Shown here piece by piece: positions 1 to 8,099 of a DNA stretch of 64,000 bases. A model generated the notes under the pieces. The model saw nothing but the letters and a program-made list of their open reading frames with translations, was not told the origin of the DNA and made no database searches. A program made the position numbers and the translations under genes. Within the stretch, counting starts at the first letter, position 1. Each line of letters opens with the position of its first letter. Source of the DNA: Candidatus Gastranaerophilales bacterium (GTDB lineage Bacteria > Cyanobacteriota > Vampirovibrionia > Gastranaerophilales > Gastranaerophilaceae); assembly GCA_947630045.1 (NCBI GenBank), contig CANRGC010000005.1, forward strand, positions 49,751 to 113,750. The letters are read 5' to 3'.

Positions 1-802
1 TTAAAAGTTTTGTTTTTTTTGTTGATATCAAATCTTCATTTACCGTTTTTGAAAAATAATCAAAAATTATTTCATTAAAACTTTTATCATTTCCCCAAAA
101 CATTTTGATTTTTTCTTTTTCAAATACGGCATTTTGAAGGGCATAAAAAAGCTTTTCGTCATCGGTAATTCCTTTTGATACAAAATCAAAATAAGGTTTT
201 GAGAAATAATAAAAATTCTTTGGAATATTATCTTTTTTTTCAATAAATGCTGAATATGAAGTTTTTAATATGTCTGATTTTTCTTGTTTTTCGGGATAAA
301 TATATTTTATTCCGCCGTAAATTTCTCTTTTTGAACTTTTCTCGGCGGAAACATTATGCGCAGAGCCGATTATAAGCCCCGTTTTTGAATTATATAAAAT
401 TACATTCGAATATTTCCCCATAAGCTCAATTGATAAAATAATCGGTGTTTCAATTCCGAATTCATCCGAACAGAGAAAATGAAATTCTAAAATTCTGTCA
501 TATTGAACAAGATTAGATTTAATTATTTTAGCCCCTTCAAGATATTTTCTTAATTGCATACAAAACATAGGCGGGCTTTTCGGAATTTTTACCGAATAGT
601 CTGACTTGTCTTTAATAAAACAAACATGAGGATATTTTGGATTTATATTGATATAAAACTTTTTGTTTTCACCGTTATTTCTTATATAGAAAAGAATTTC
701 CGTTCTTTTTGGCATTTGAATTTTTTGAATAACGCCATTATTAAAGACATGTTCGTTTTCTTCATAAAAAAATTTTAGTGTCAGACTGTCTAGGTTTTTC
801 AT
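1..802 (-). CDS. rqcH: RqcH/FbpA-family (NFACT) ribosome quality control protein, 3' end cut off by window
   Basis: The reading frame opens with ATG at 802 and stays open to the window edge, so about 267 N-terminal residues are visible and the stop lies outside. The N-terminus reads MKNLDSLTLKFFYEE and is followed by QMPKRTEILFYIRNN, a stretch ending NPKYPHVCFIKD, then PPMFCMQLRKYLEGAKI and YDRILEFHF. These are typical of the NFACT-N domain of FbpA/RqcH/Rqc2 proteins. In this family the protein binds stalled 50S subunits carrying peptidyl-tRNA and adds alanine tails that mark the nascent chain for degradation; older annotations call it a fibronectin-binding protein. The gene diverges from nadD across only 24 bp. 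A TATAAT on the minus strand (820-815) lies 12 nt before the ATG, so the leader must be very short. Family assignment is confident; the C-terminal domains cannot be seen. Confidence 0.82.
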   Translation of the reverse strand, partial: MKNLDSLTLKFFYEENEHVFNNGVIQKIQMPKRTEILFYIRNNGENKKFYININPKYPHVCFIKDKSDYSVKIPKSPPMFCMQLRKYLEGAKIIKSNLVQYDRILEFHFLCSDEFGIETPIILSIELMGKYSNVILYNSKTGLIIGSAHNVSAEKSSKREIYGGIKYIYPEKQEKSDILKTSYSAFIEKKDNIPKNFYYFSKPYFDFVSKGITDDEKLFYALQNAVFEKEKIKMFWGNDKSFNEIIFDYFSKTVNEDLISTKKTKLL

Positions 803-826
803 ATAATTTATTGTATTATAAAATTT
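803..826. promoter_or_regulatory. Compact divergent promoter between rqcH and nadD
   Basis: The whole spacer is 24 bp. It holds TATTAT at 814-819 reading right, 7 nt before the nadD ATG, and TATAAT reading left at 820-815, 12 nt before the rqcH ATG. The two -10 hexamers overlap. Neither gene has a visible Shine-Dalgarno sequence. No good -35 was found for either side, so the calls rest on the -10 boxes alone. Confidence 0.5.
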
Positions 827-1396
827 ATGGAATGTTATTATTTTGGAACTTTTAACCCTGTTCACAAAGGGCATATTCAAACGGCATATGAAGTTTTAGA
901 AAAGTTTAATTTTGATAAAATTATTTTTGTTCCCTCAAATCAGCCGCCCCATAAGAAAAATTTTATTGATATTTCTCACAGAATTAACATGTTAAAACTT
1001 TTGGAAAATGAAAAAATAAAAGTTTCAGACATTGAAACAACTCTTAAAACCCCTTCGTATTCTTTTCAGACTATTGAAAAATTAAAAAAGGGGGAAGAAA
1101 AACTTAATTTTATCATAGGATATGACGCTTTTATTCAAATTAAAACGTGGAAAAACCCCGAATATATAAGGAAAAATTTGCATTTTATAGTCCTTCAAAG
1201 AAGGGGGGAAGAAAAAAGCGAAATTGAAAAATTAAAAGATGAAGGATATGATTTTGTCATTGCGGAGAATATCTCTTTTGTTGATGTTTCATCCACTCAA
1301 ATAAGAGAAAATGTTAAATCGGGTCTTTCAATTGATAATCTCGTTGATGAAAAAGTAAAAAGGTATATTAAAGAAAATGAACTGTACAGAAATTGA
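827..1396 (+). CDS. nadD: Nicotinate-nucleotide adenylyltransferase
   Basis: This enzyme adenylates nicotinate mononucleotide with ATP to give deamido-NAD in the cytosolic NAD pathway. The 189-residue product has the nucleotidyltransferase signature near its start (FGTFNPVHKGH, residues about 6-16), the NadD-typical VPSNQPPHKK, and the C-terminal SSTQIREN motif that closes the ATP site. Length is normal for the family. The ATG at 827 has no ribosome binding site and lies 7 nt after a TATTAT box, so the mRNA may be leaderless. The 3' end overlaps yqeK by 20 nt, a common bacterial nadD-yqeK arrangement that implies co-translation. The rsfS gene that often follows is absent here. Confidence 0.95.
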   Translation: MECYYFGTFNPVHKGHIQTAYEVLEKFNFDKIIFVPSNQPPHKKNFIDISHRINMLKLLENEKIKVSDIETTLKTPSYSFQTIEKLKKGEEKLNFIIGYDAFIQIKTWKNPEYIRKNLHFIVLQRRGEEKSEIEKLKDEGYDFVIAENISFVDVSSTQIRENVKSGLSIDNLVDEKVKRYIKENELYRN

Positions 1397-1967
1397 AAAA
1401 GAATTAAAAGAAATTTTAACGCCTGAAAGATATATGCACACTCTCGGGGTGAAAGATTGTGCCGTTGAGCTTGCAAAAAGATACGGGGCGGATGTTAAAA
1501 AGGCTGAAATTGCAGGGCTTTTGCATGATTGTGCAAAATGTATGGAAAAAGAAGCATTAAAAAGTTTTATCGCCAAAAATATTAAAGATATACAAAAAAA
1601 CGAAATGAAAAATTATAAAACCCTTCATGCTCCCGTGGGCGCTAATCTTGTCTGCACAAAATATAAAATTAACGACAAAGAAATTATAAATGCCGTAAGG
1701 TGGCACACTTTGGGCAGAGTGAATATGGGGCTTTTGGAAAAAATTATTTTTCTTGCGGATAAAATTGAAAAAAACACCCGTGACATTAACTATAGAAATG
1801 AAATTTTAAAAATTTTAGATGAAAATGAAGGCGAAAAAGGTTTAAATCTGGCTCTTTTAAGGTGTTTTGAAGAAACAATCAAAAGTTTAACGGAAAGAAA
1901 TCTCTATATTTGTATGACAACGGTTGATGTTTACAATTGGTTACTTGAAATAACAATTGGTGTATAA
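1377..1967 (+). CDS. yqeK: YqeK-family HD-domain hydrolase
   Basis: A 196-residue HD-superfamily phosphohydrolase. The metal-binding residues are recognisable: H in RYMHTLGV near residue 21, the LLHDCAK HD motif near residues 48-54, H in the LHAPVG segment, and an aspartate in FLADKIE. Members of the YqeK family hydrolyse diadenosine tetraphosphate symmetrically to ADP. Placement directly after nadD, overlapping by 20 nt, matches the common NAD/ribosome-silencing gene neighbourhood and supports the call. The start lies within nadD and has only a weak upstream AAAG. Activity on Ap4A is inferred from the family. Confidence 0.88.
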   Translation: MNCTEIEKELKEILTPERYMHTLGVKDCAVELAKRYGADVKKAEIAGLLHDCAKCMEKEALKSFIAKNIKDIQKNEMKNYKTLHAPVGANLVCTKYKINDKEIINAVRWHTLGRVNMGLLEKIIFLADKIEKNTRDINYRNEILKILDENEGEKGLNLALLRCFEETIKSLTERNLYICMTTVDVYNWLLEITIGV

Positions 1968-2018
1968 AAAACTATTTTTGTGTTACAAATGTAGATAATA
2001 CGTTTAAGGAATTAATTT

Positions 2019-3278
2019 TTGAAGAAAAAATCAAAGCTGACTTTTTTTATATTTCTGGCGCTTATTCTTGGAATTATTTTCGGATGGCTTTGTCCTGAAT
2101 ATGCTTCAAAAATGCACCCTTTGGCAGAGGCGTTTTTGAAAATGGTCAAGATGATAATTGCTCCGTTGATTTTTTCAACCCTTGTTGTCGGAATAGCGGG
2201 GCATGGCGATATTAAAAATCTTGGAAAAATCGGGCTTAAGACAATTGTTTATTTTGAAATTATAACAACTTTTGCGCTTATTTTCGGTCTTTTAATGGCA
2301 AATGTTTTTAAACCGGGGGTTGGTTTTAATATTGATATTTCAAGCGTTTCAATGGCGGCTGTTGAAAAAATGCAGCATATTCAAGTTGACCACTCTCTAA
2401 CTCATCTTATTTTAAACACAATTCCTTCGAGTTTGTTTGAAGCTATGGCTGAAGGAAACTTATTACAAATTGTTGTTTTTGCAATATTCTTTTCTCTTGC
2501 AATTTGTACCGTCGGTCAAAAGGCAAGACCCGTTTTGGATTTTTTGCAATCAACCTGTGAAATTATGTTTAAATTTACCGAATATGTTATGTATTTTGCT
2601 CCTATTGGCGTTTTTGGAGCAATCGCAGCAACAATCGGGCAAAACGGAATAGGAATTTTATCAAGCTATGCAAAATTAATATTTTTAACTTATTCTTCCC
2701 TTTTGATTTTTATTATTTTTGTTCTTTTGGTTGCAAAACAAATTGTGAAAATTCCTTTCAGAAGTTTTGTTTCGGCAATAAAACAGCCCGCCGTGCTTGC
2801 CTTTACGACTGCAAGTTCGGAAGCTGCCCTTCCGAAAGCAATGGAAGTTATGGAAAAATTCGGTGTTCCAAAAAATATAGTAAGCTTTGTTATGCCGACA
2901 GGATACACCTTTAATCTTGACGGCTCAACTCTTTATCTTGCTTTAACTTCACTTTTCTGCGCACAAATTATGGGGATTGACCTTTCAATTCACCAACAAA
3001 TCGCAATAATGCTCACTTTGATGTTAACTTCAAAAGGAATTGCGGGAGTGCCGAGGGTTTCTTTGATTGTTTTAACCGGAACCCTTGCAAGCTTTAATAT
3101 TCCCGTTGTCGGAGTTGCAATCTTACTTGGAATTGACCAAATTCTTGATATGGGCAGGACAACTCTTAATTTAATCGGAAACTGTGTGGCAACAACCGTT
3201 GTGGCGAAATGGGAAAACGCCTTTGATTATGAAAAAATGGAAAGTTATATAAAAACAAAAAAGGAAGCTGAAGCTTAA
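2019..3278 (+). CDS. Dicarboxylate/amino acid:cation symporter (GltP/DctA family)
   Basis: A 419-residue inner-membrane transporter of the DAACS family, which couples uptake of glutamate, aspartate or C4-dicarboxylates to protons or sodium. Seen directly: alternating hydrophobic segments, the re-entrant-loop serine motif (ASSEAALPKAM, about residues 265-275), the TGYTFNLDGSTLYLAL signature near residue 292, and SKGIAGVPR in the second hairpin loop. These motifs are diagnostic of the family; the exact substrate cannot be told from sequence. The start is TTG at 2019 with an AAGGA box at 2006-2010 (8 nt spacing); no nearby ATG suits the N-terminus. The stop overlaps the convergent methyltransferase gene by 4 nt. 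Confidence 0.92.
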   Translation: MKKKSKLTFFIFLALILGIIFGWLCPEYASKMHPLAEAFLKMVKMIIAPLIFSTLVVGIAGHGDIKNLGKIGLKTIVYFEIITTFALIFGLLMANVFKPGVGFNIDISSVSMAAVEKMQHIQVDHSLTHLILNTIPSSLFEAMAEGNLLQIVVFAIFFSLAICTVGQKARPVLDFLQSTCEIMFKFTEYVMYFAPIGVFGAIAATIGQNGIGILSSYAKLIFLTYSSLLIFIIFVLLVAKQIVKIPFRSFVSAIKQPAVLAFTTASSEAALPKAMEVMEKFGVPKNIVSFVMPTGYTFNLDGSTLYLALTSLFCAQIMGIDLSIHQQIAIMLTLMLTSKGIAGVPRVSLIVLTGTLASFNIPVVGVAILLGIDQILDMGRTTLNLIGNCVATTVVAKWENAFDYEKMESYIKTKKEAEA

Positions 3279-3901
3279 TTTACTTTTCTGGAGAGTAAAA
3301 TTCCTGCGTCAAAGTTTAAAATTTGGGTTTGATAATTTGGATTTTTCATAATTTCGTCAATGAAGGGTTTTGTTTTTTTGTAATGCGAAACAATATTGTC
3401 CGCAACAATAAGCCCGCCTTTATCCAAAAGAGGCTCATACAGATTGAAATAGTCGATATATTCAGCTTTATTTGCGTCAACAAAAATAAAGTCGAATTTT
3501 TCTTTGTTTAATTTTTTCATCTCGCCCAAAATGTCAATGGCATCACCCGTTATAACGTTTATAACATCAAAAACCCCCGATTTTTTAAAATTTTCTATGG
3601 CTAAAACCGAGCGTTTTTCCCAAAATTCAATGGTGGTTAATTTGCCGCCCGTTTCAATCAAGGCTTTTGCAAGCCAAATTGCGCTATAGCCGTTTGAAGT
3701 GCCAATTTCAAGGGCAGATTTTACCCCTTTTATTTTTATAAGAAGATTTAAAAAATTGGCTGTAGATTCATCAACATTCCAAAAGTCTTGAGTTGTTTTT
3801 TCAAGTTCAACCAAAACACTTTGTGTTTCTTCATCGAAAAGTTTTTCTTTTTTATCGCCCGATACAACTTTAGTGAAATCAAGAGCTTCTTTGAACTTCA
3901 T
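3275..3901 (-). CDS. Class I SAM-dependent O-methyltransferase (caffeoyl-CoA OMT-like family)
   Basis: A 208-residue methyltransferase. The SAM-binding motif I (LEIGTSNGYSAIWLAKAL, about residues 61-78), the acidic end of beta2 (TTIEFWEK) and the metal-site segment FIFVDANKAEYIDYF followed by LIVADN match the COMT-like family (Pfam Methyltransf_3), which methylates catechol-type hydroxyls using a divalent metal. The natural substrate of bacterial members is usually unknown. The gene starts 1 nt after the stop of the upstream propeller gene and is the last of a likely four-gene unit grpE-dnaJ-propeller-methyltransferase. The 3' end overlaps the symporter gene by 4 nt. Confidence 0.88.
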   Translation of the reverse strand: MKFKEALDFTKVVSGDKKEKLFDEETQSVLVELEKTTQDFWNVDESTANFLNLLIKIKGVKSALEIGTSNGYSAIWLAKALIETGGKLTTIEFWEKRSVLAIENFKKSGVFDVINVITGDAIDILGEMKKLNKEKFDFIFVDANKAEYIDYFNLYEPLLDKGGLIVADNIVSHYKKTKPFIDEIMKNPNYQTQILNFDAGILLSRKVN

Positions 3902-5404
3902 CTAAATTGCCTCTTTGTCTTTTGGTTTTTCAATTTGTTTCGGCTTTTGTTCGTTTTCAATCATAATAATATCAGCCACATCAAGATTGGAAGGCGTTTT
4001 CTTTTCAAGTTTGGCATTATTCAAATCAATTAAAATAATTTTTTTGGTGTTTATGCCCGAAACAACAGCGGTTGACTTGTTGGGAATAATTTTAATTTTT
4101 GAATAAAAACCTTCGGAATCAAGCGCAATCGGCTCAAGCATTCTGTCTTCTTCCAAATCATAAACGTTAATTATGCCGTCTTTTGAACAGAGAATGAAGG
4201 CTTTTTTATTGAAAATAACAGCGTCTGTCGGCTTTTCCGCCAAATCAAGCTCACGAATAAGTTCTGTGGGGTTGTCAGATTCAAAACCGTTAATTCTGTA
4301 GATATAAGCTTTATTTTGAGTTCTTGAGATTGCAAGAATTTTTTGATTTCCGATTAAAAGACGGCTCAAATTTTTAACATTTGCCACTTTCTTAATTGCA
4401 TATGTTTCCTTGCTTATATCCATTATATAAACGTTTTCGTTTTCTTTATCGTTAAAAGCCAGAAGTTTGTCTTCACCCGAAACGGAAATTTTATCGGGCA
4501 TTCTGTCTGATTTTACCGTTCTTAAAAGAGAAGCGGAGTTTAAATCAACCAAATATATTGAATTTGCTTTTGCGCTTGTAATATATGCAATTTGGCTTGT
4601 TTCATCAAGATCACCGTCATTTGGCATGGCGTCAAAATCAATTTTGGTTAAAACCCTTTCATTAACAAGGTCAATGATTTCAGCCGTTTTTGAACCGAAA
4701 TACATTGTTAGCGCAAATTTTGTCAGAGGCGAAGCTATTATTTTGCTTGGCAGCCCTGACAATTTAATTTCATACAAAGGTTCGCTTCCGCCCTTATCAT
4801 AGACGAGGACAAATTTTGTCTTTTTGTTTGTAAAAAAAGTTTTGGCTTGTTTTAATTCGTTAATCGGCGAAATATTAACATCTTTATCGTCGTTGCTTAT
4901 GCTTGAATCACTTGTCGTAATAAGCATATTATCCCCTCTTGAAGGAATAATAAGGTCGCCTAAAATAATTTTCAAACTTTCCGGAACTTTAAGCCCCGTC
5001 GGAACAAGCATATCTTGGGGCATAACGCCCAAACGTACTTTATCGGGCAGGTTTTCATTTTTTGTAATTGTATAACCGCCTTTGGAGTCTTTAAAGATTT
5101 TTAGAAAAACATAGTTATTGTTCAAAATAAAAACTTCGGGTAAGTTTTTAATTGATGAAGTTTTGGGATAAGTATACTCAACGGCTATTTTATCAACATC
5201 ATGCCTTTGAGCGGGATAAAGGGGAACATACATAACGGAATTGTTAATTACAACAACCGAATCAAACCTTTGAGTTGCTTTTGGAAGCTGCCCCTTAACG
5301 TATCCCCAGACATCATCAGGAAGTTTTGACGCATAAGCATTCGGGCAGGTTAAAAAAATTGCGCCCGCAACCAAAAGGGTTTTCAGTAAGTTTCTTATCC
5401 TCAT
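3902..5404 (-). CDS. Secreted beta-propeller-like protein, unknown function
   Basis: A 500-residue protein with a cleavable-type signal peptide (charged start MRIRNLLK, hydrophobic core, CPNAYASK cleavage region near residue 26). The rest is mostly beta-prone, with repeated blocks such as YLVDLNSASLLRTV, VYIMDISKETYAI, INVYDLEEDRML and IILIDLNNAKLE. This pattern (a strand ending in D, then a turn and a new strand) is typical of YncE/WD-like propeller blades; about five to seven blades would fit. The C-terminus is charged and low-complexity (KPKQIEKPKDKEAI). No catalytic motif is visible. It follows dnaJ by 10 nt and precedes the methyltransferase by 1 nt, so it is probably co-transcribed with the chaperone genes; no functional link is obvious. 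Confidence 0.7.
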   Translation of the reverse strand: MRIRNLLKTLLVAGAIFLTCPNAYASKLPDDVWGYVKGQLPKATQRFDSVVVINNSVMYVPLYPAQRHDVDKIAVEYTYPKTSSIKNLPEVFILNNNYVFLKIFKDSKGGYTITKNENLPDKVRLGVMPQDMLVPTGLKVPESLKIILGDLIIPSRGDNMLITTSDSSISNDDKDVNISPINELKQAKTFFTNKKTKFVLVYDKGGSEPLYEIKLSGLPSKIIASPLTKFALTMYFGSKTAEIIDLVNERVLTKIDFDAMPNDGDLDETSQIAYITSAKANSIYLVDLNSASLLRTVKSDRMPDKISVSGEDKLLAFNDKENENVYIMDISKETYAIKKVANVKNLSRLLIGNQKILAISRTQNKAYIYRINGFESDNPTELIRELDLAEKPTDAVIFNKKAFILCSKDGIINVYDLEEDRMLEPIALDSEGFYSKIKIIPNKSTAVVSGINTKKIILIDLNNAKLEKKTPSNLDVADIIMIENEQKPKQIEKPKDKEAI

Positions 5405-5414
5405 TTTTGCTCCT

Positions 5415-6530
5415 TTATTTAAAAGCAGTTTTAACTTTTTCCATTATACCGCTTTTCTTTTCATTTTTTTCAAGTTCAAAAAGTTCTCTGTAGAGTTTTT
5501 CTTCTTCTTTTGATAATTTTTTAGGTGTCTTTATTTTAATTGTAACATAATGGTTGCCCCTTTGTCCTTCCTTACCGAGGTATGGGACACCTTTCCCTTT
5601 TATTAAAAGCTTCGCCAGATTGTCTATTCCTTGAGGAATATGAATTTTTTCTTCTCCGTCAACCGTATTTACCGTGACTTCATCACCTAAAACCGCCTGA
5701 GGCATTGAAATTTCAAGAACGGTATGAATATCAACCCCGTCTCTAATAAATTCTTTTGACTCTTTTACGTATAAAACAATATACATATCTCCGGCTCTGC
5801 CGCCGTTTTTGCCCGCATTGCCTTCGTTGGAAAGTCTTATTCTTGAGCCTGAATCAACGCCTTTTGGAATTTTTATTTTAACTGTTTTTTCTTTTTGAAC
5901 AGCCCCTCTGCCCTTACATTGCTTGCAATTTGCGGACGGGTCTATTCCGCTTCCCCCGCAAGCGGGACATGTTGTAACAGATGTAAAATTTCCCAAAATT
6001 GTTCTTGTGTTCTGTTGAACCCTGCCATGACCTTTACATGTTTTGCAAACAGTGTCTTTAGCGTTTTTATCTTTACCTGTTCCGTGACATTCTTCGCATT
6101 CTTCGAGGTGTCTTATTTTAATTTCTTTTTCAACCCCGAAAACCGCTTCCATAAAGTCTATTTGAATATCCATTCTAAGGTCGTCGCCGGATATTGGGGC
6201 GTTGGGGTCATTTCTTCCCGACGAAAAACCGCCCATGGAACCGCCGAAAAATGCTTCAAAAATATCATTTATGCCGCCAAAACCAAAATCAAAAGGTCCT
6301 TGGCTGTATCCGGCATTTTTAAGACCGTCCTCTCCGTATCTGTCATATAGTTGTCTTTTTTCATCATCCGACAAAGTTTCATAGGCTTTGCCAAGTTCTT
6401 TAAACCTTTCTTCGGCGTCAGGCGCCTTGTTAACGTCCGGATGAAGTTGTCTTGCTTTTTTTCTGAATGCTGATTTTATTTCGTCTTTTGTGGCGTTTTT
6501 ACCAACCCCCAATATTTCATAATAGTCCAT
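5415..6530 (-). CDS. dnaJ: Chaperone protein DnaJ (Hsp40)
   Basis: Type I DnaJ, 371 residues, the co-chaperone that delivers unfolded clients to DnaK and stimulates its ATPase. All domains are visible in order: J-domain with the HPD tripeptide (RQLHPDVN, near residue 33), a Gly/Phe-rich linker (FDFGFGGIND to about residue 105), four zinc-finger repeats of the CxxCxGxG kind (CEECHGTG, CKTCKGHG, CPACGGSG, CKQCKGRG, about residues 147-215), and the C-terminal client-binding domain (KIPKGVDSGSRIRL). The start codon shares one base with the grpE stop (TAATG), so translation is likely coupled. dnaK is not in the window. Confidence 0.97.
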   Translation of the reverse strand: MDYYEILGVGKNATKDEIKSAFRKKARQLHPDVNKAPDAEERFKELGKAYETLSDDEKRQLYDRYGEDGLKNAGYSQGPFDFGFGGINDIFEAFFGGSMGGFSSGRNDPNAPISGDDLRMDIQIDFMEAVFGVEKEIKIRHLEECEECHGTGKDKNAKDTVCKTCKGHGRVQQNTRTILGNFTSVTTCPACGGSGIDPSANCKQCKGRGAVQKEKTVKIKIPKGVDSGSRIRLSNEGNAGKNGGRAGDMYIVLYVKESKEFIRDGVDIHTVLEISMPQAVLGDEVTVNTVDGEEKIHIPQGIDNLAKLLIKGKGVPYLGKEGQRGNHYVTIKIKTPKKLSKEEEKLYRELFELEKNEKKSGIMEKVKTAFK

Positions 6531-7123
6531 TATTTTTCTTCGCCTTTTTCAACTGCAACATTAACCATTGCAGGTCTTATAACTCTGTCATGCAACATAT
6601 AACCCGCCTGTAATTCCGCAATTACGGTATGACTTTCCTGTTCATCAGTCGGGGTCTGCATAACCGCTTCCATTAAGTTCGGGTCAAATTCTTTTCCTTT
6701 TGCTTCAATTTTTTTAAGCCCGATTTTGTCTAAAACGTCATATAATTGTTTTATTGAAACCTCAAAGCTCTGTTTTATAACGTCTTTGTCCTCGGTTTTT
6801 TCCATTGATTCTTTTGCGCGGGAGAGCGTATCCAAAACGGGCACAATTTTTGTTAAAGTTTCCTGTGCGCCATATTTTATAAGGCTTTCTCTTTCTTGCG
6901 CCTGACGTTTTCTGTAATTGTCAAAATCTGCGGCAAGCCTTAAATATTTGTTGTTTATATCATCAAGCTCTGTTTTCAGCTTTTCTTCAATATTTTCTTC
7001 TTTTGTTTCATTTTCAGAGATTTCTTCTTTTGTTTCATTTTCAGAGATTTCTTCTTTTGTTTCATTTTCCGTGTTTTCCTTTTCAACAAAAGGATTGTCT
7101 TGTATTTGTTCCTGATTTTCCAT
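6530..7123 (-). CDS. grpE: Nucleotide exchange factor GrpE
   Basis: GrpE releases ADP from DnaK. The core is clear: the long helix LRLAADFDNYRKRQAQERE, the VLDTLSRAKES region, and the C-terminal beta-wing with DPNLMEAVMQTP and HDRVIRPAMVNVA. I place the start at ATG 7123 (197 residues), because AGGGAG precedes it at good spacing and the mapped promoter would start transcription near 7160, downstream of the longer reading frame's ATG at 7168. The acidic N-terminal tail contains nearly three copies of a 9-residue unit (ISENETKEE), encoded by a perfect 27-bp tandem repeat. The tail of GrpE is disordered in other bacteria, so copy-number change is probably tolerated. Confidence 0.95.
   Translation of the reverse strand: MENQEQIQDNPFVEKENTENETKEEISENETKEEISENETKEENIEEKLKTELDDINNKYLRLAADFDNYRKRQAQERESLIKYGAQETLTKIVPVLDTLSRAKESMEKTEDKDVIKQSFEVSIKQLYDVLDKIGLKKIEAKGKEFDPNLMEAVMQTPTDEQESHTVIAELQAGYMLHDRVIRPAMVNVAVEKGEEK
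6994..7069. repeat. 27-bp tandem repeat inside grpE (about 2.8 copies)
   Basis: The 22-nt core beginning TTTCTTCTTTTG recurs at 6994, 7021 and 7048, an exact 27-bp period. The copies are identical where they overlap. The unit is in frame and encodes the repeated acidic peptide of the GrpE tail. Such short perfect repeats tend to vary in copy number by slippage. Confidence 0.85.
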
Positions 7124-7166
7124 TTGGCTAAACTCCCTGTTTTTAATATATGCGGGCAATATTAAC

Positions 7167-7194
7167 ATTATAAAGTATGAAGATTATTTGTCTA
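7167..7194 (-). promoter_or_regulatory. Sigma70-type promoter of the grpE-dnaJ unit
   Basis: Reading leftwards there is TAGACA at 7194-7189, a 16-bp spacer and a consensus TATAAT at 7172-7167. Transcription would start near 7160, giving a leader of about 37 nt with AGGGAG before the grpE ATG at 7123. No CIRCE element (TTAGCACTC-N9-GAGTGCTAA) is present around it. Confidence 0.65.
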
Positions 7195-7260
7195 TTTAAA
7201 TTAATTTTTTATTAATATTTTACATTGTAAACTTTTGTAAAGCACTAACAACCCCATGTT

Positions 7261-7288
7261 TAAAGTTTATGGGAGATTTTGCCGACAT
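7261..7288 (+). promoter_or_regulatory. Sigma28 (FliA)-like promoter
   Basis: TAAAGTTT at 7261-7268 matches the enterobacterial FliA -35 in 8 of 8 positions. GCCGACAT at 7281-7288 matches the -10 GCCGATAA in 6 of 8. The spacer is 12 bp against the usual 11. Transcription would start near 7296, leaving a short leader with an AAGGGG ribosome binding site before the ATG at 7322. A weak sigma70-like TATAAA (7295-7300) is an alternative. Confidence 0.5.
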
Positions 7289-7321
7289 GACATGTATAAA
7301 AGAACTGATAAAGGGGTAAAA

Positions 7322-8032
7322 ATGGGATTTGCAGCAAGCCAAGCAAGATTTTTAGCACTAACCGCAAGACTGAATGATTGCGAAATGGAAGCACAACAGA
7401 TTGCGCAAGAAAGACTTGCTCTGTCTAACATTATGGAACTTGCTTCCACAGATTATGAAGATGCAACAAGCAACCAATATTATTCGGCTAATGTTTTTGA
7501 TAACGGCGGCCTAACCCAAAGGGATGTTGCATTAACTTATGACGTAATCATAAAAGACGAGTTAAACGGCGGTCTTGGAATGAGGCTCGTTACATCAAGC
7601 GGACTGGTTGTTGTTCCTGATGAAGCTGAAATGCAAAGACAAATTGAAGAAAGCATGGATAGTGAAACACCGCTTACATCAGCTGATTTCTTCATTATGA
7701 AAGAAATTAAAAATGCCGACACCCTTAAATTGAACCTTGAAGAAGGAAACATGTTCTTTGCGCCAAAAACAAAAAGTTCAATAACAAACGATTGGGATTA
7801 TAAAAGCCCTGAGGTTTTAAGTAATGTTTCTATTGAATATGATAAAACTGATGACGCCGCTGCGGGCGCTGAATATGAAACCAAAGTTAAGGCAGCGGAA
7901 GCAAAAGACAGTCTTCTTGAAATGAGGCTTGACCAGTTAAATACGGAACACAGATCAATTGAAACGGAGATGGATTCGCTCCAAAAAGTTATTGATGACA
8001 ACGTTGAATCAAGTTTTGGAACATTCGGATAA
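7322..8032 (+). CDS. Protein with conserved AASQARFLALTAR N-terminus, unknown function
   Basis: I start the gene at ATG 7322, which has AAGGGG 6 nt upstream, rather than at the frame's first ATG (7256), which would lie upstream of the likely transcription start. The 236-residue product begins MGFAASQARFLALTARLND and continues with a helical EMEAQQIAQERLAL segment. I associate this opening with a family common in gut Melainabacteria and some other phyla, with no described function. The centre (about 30-180) is mixed alpha/beta; the C-terminal 60 residues are heptad-like and probably a coiled coil (LLEMRLDQLNTEHRSIETEM). There is no signal peptide and no cysteine except near residue 20. The sigma28-like promoter suggests a link with motility or secretion regulons, which is inference. 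Downstream is a strong bidirectional terminator. Confidence 0.75.
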   Translation: MGFAASQARFLALTARLNDCEMEAQQIAQERLALSNIMELASTDYEDATSNQYYSANVFDNGGLTQRDVALTYDVIIKDELNGGLGMRLVTSSGLVVVPDEAEMQRQIEESMDSETPLTSADFFIMKEIKNADTLKLNLEEGNMFFAPKTKSSITNDWDYKSPEVLSNVSIEYDKTDDAAAGAEYETKVKAAEAKDSLLEMRLDQLNTEHRSIETEMDSLQKVIDDNVESSFGTFG

Positions 8033-8049
8033 AATAGAGGATATATTGA

Positions 8050-8081
8050 AAAAGGGGAAATGAAAATTCATTTCCCCTTTT
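8050..8081. terminator. Bidirectional terminator between the AASQARF gene and hpf
   Basis: A perfect 14-bp inverted repeat: AAAAGGGGAAATGA (8050-8063), a 4-nt loop, and its complement (8068-8081). A and T runs lie on both sides, so it can serve both convergent genes, which end at 8032 and 8100. Confidence 0.88.
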
Positions 8082-8099
8082 AGTATGTTTAAAAAATTA

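Noticed and set aside
4467..5075. Two plus-strand frames opposite the propeller gene
   Set aside because: Serine/leucine-rich antisense of a well-supported coding gene; no start signals.
5895..6350. Plus-strand frame opposite dnaJ
   Set aside because: Shadow of the dnaJ zinc-finger region; cysteine content reflects the reverse complement of glycine/cysteine codons.
7124..7168. Longer N-terminus for GrpE starting at 7168
   Set aside because: It would start upstream of the promoter-predicted transcript start, and a strong AGGGAG precedes the internal ATG at 7123.
7169..7260. CIRCE operator upstream of grpE
   Set aside because: GCACTAAC occurs, but the TTAGCACTC-N9-GAGTGCTAA inverted repeat is absent.
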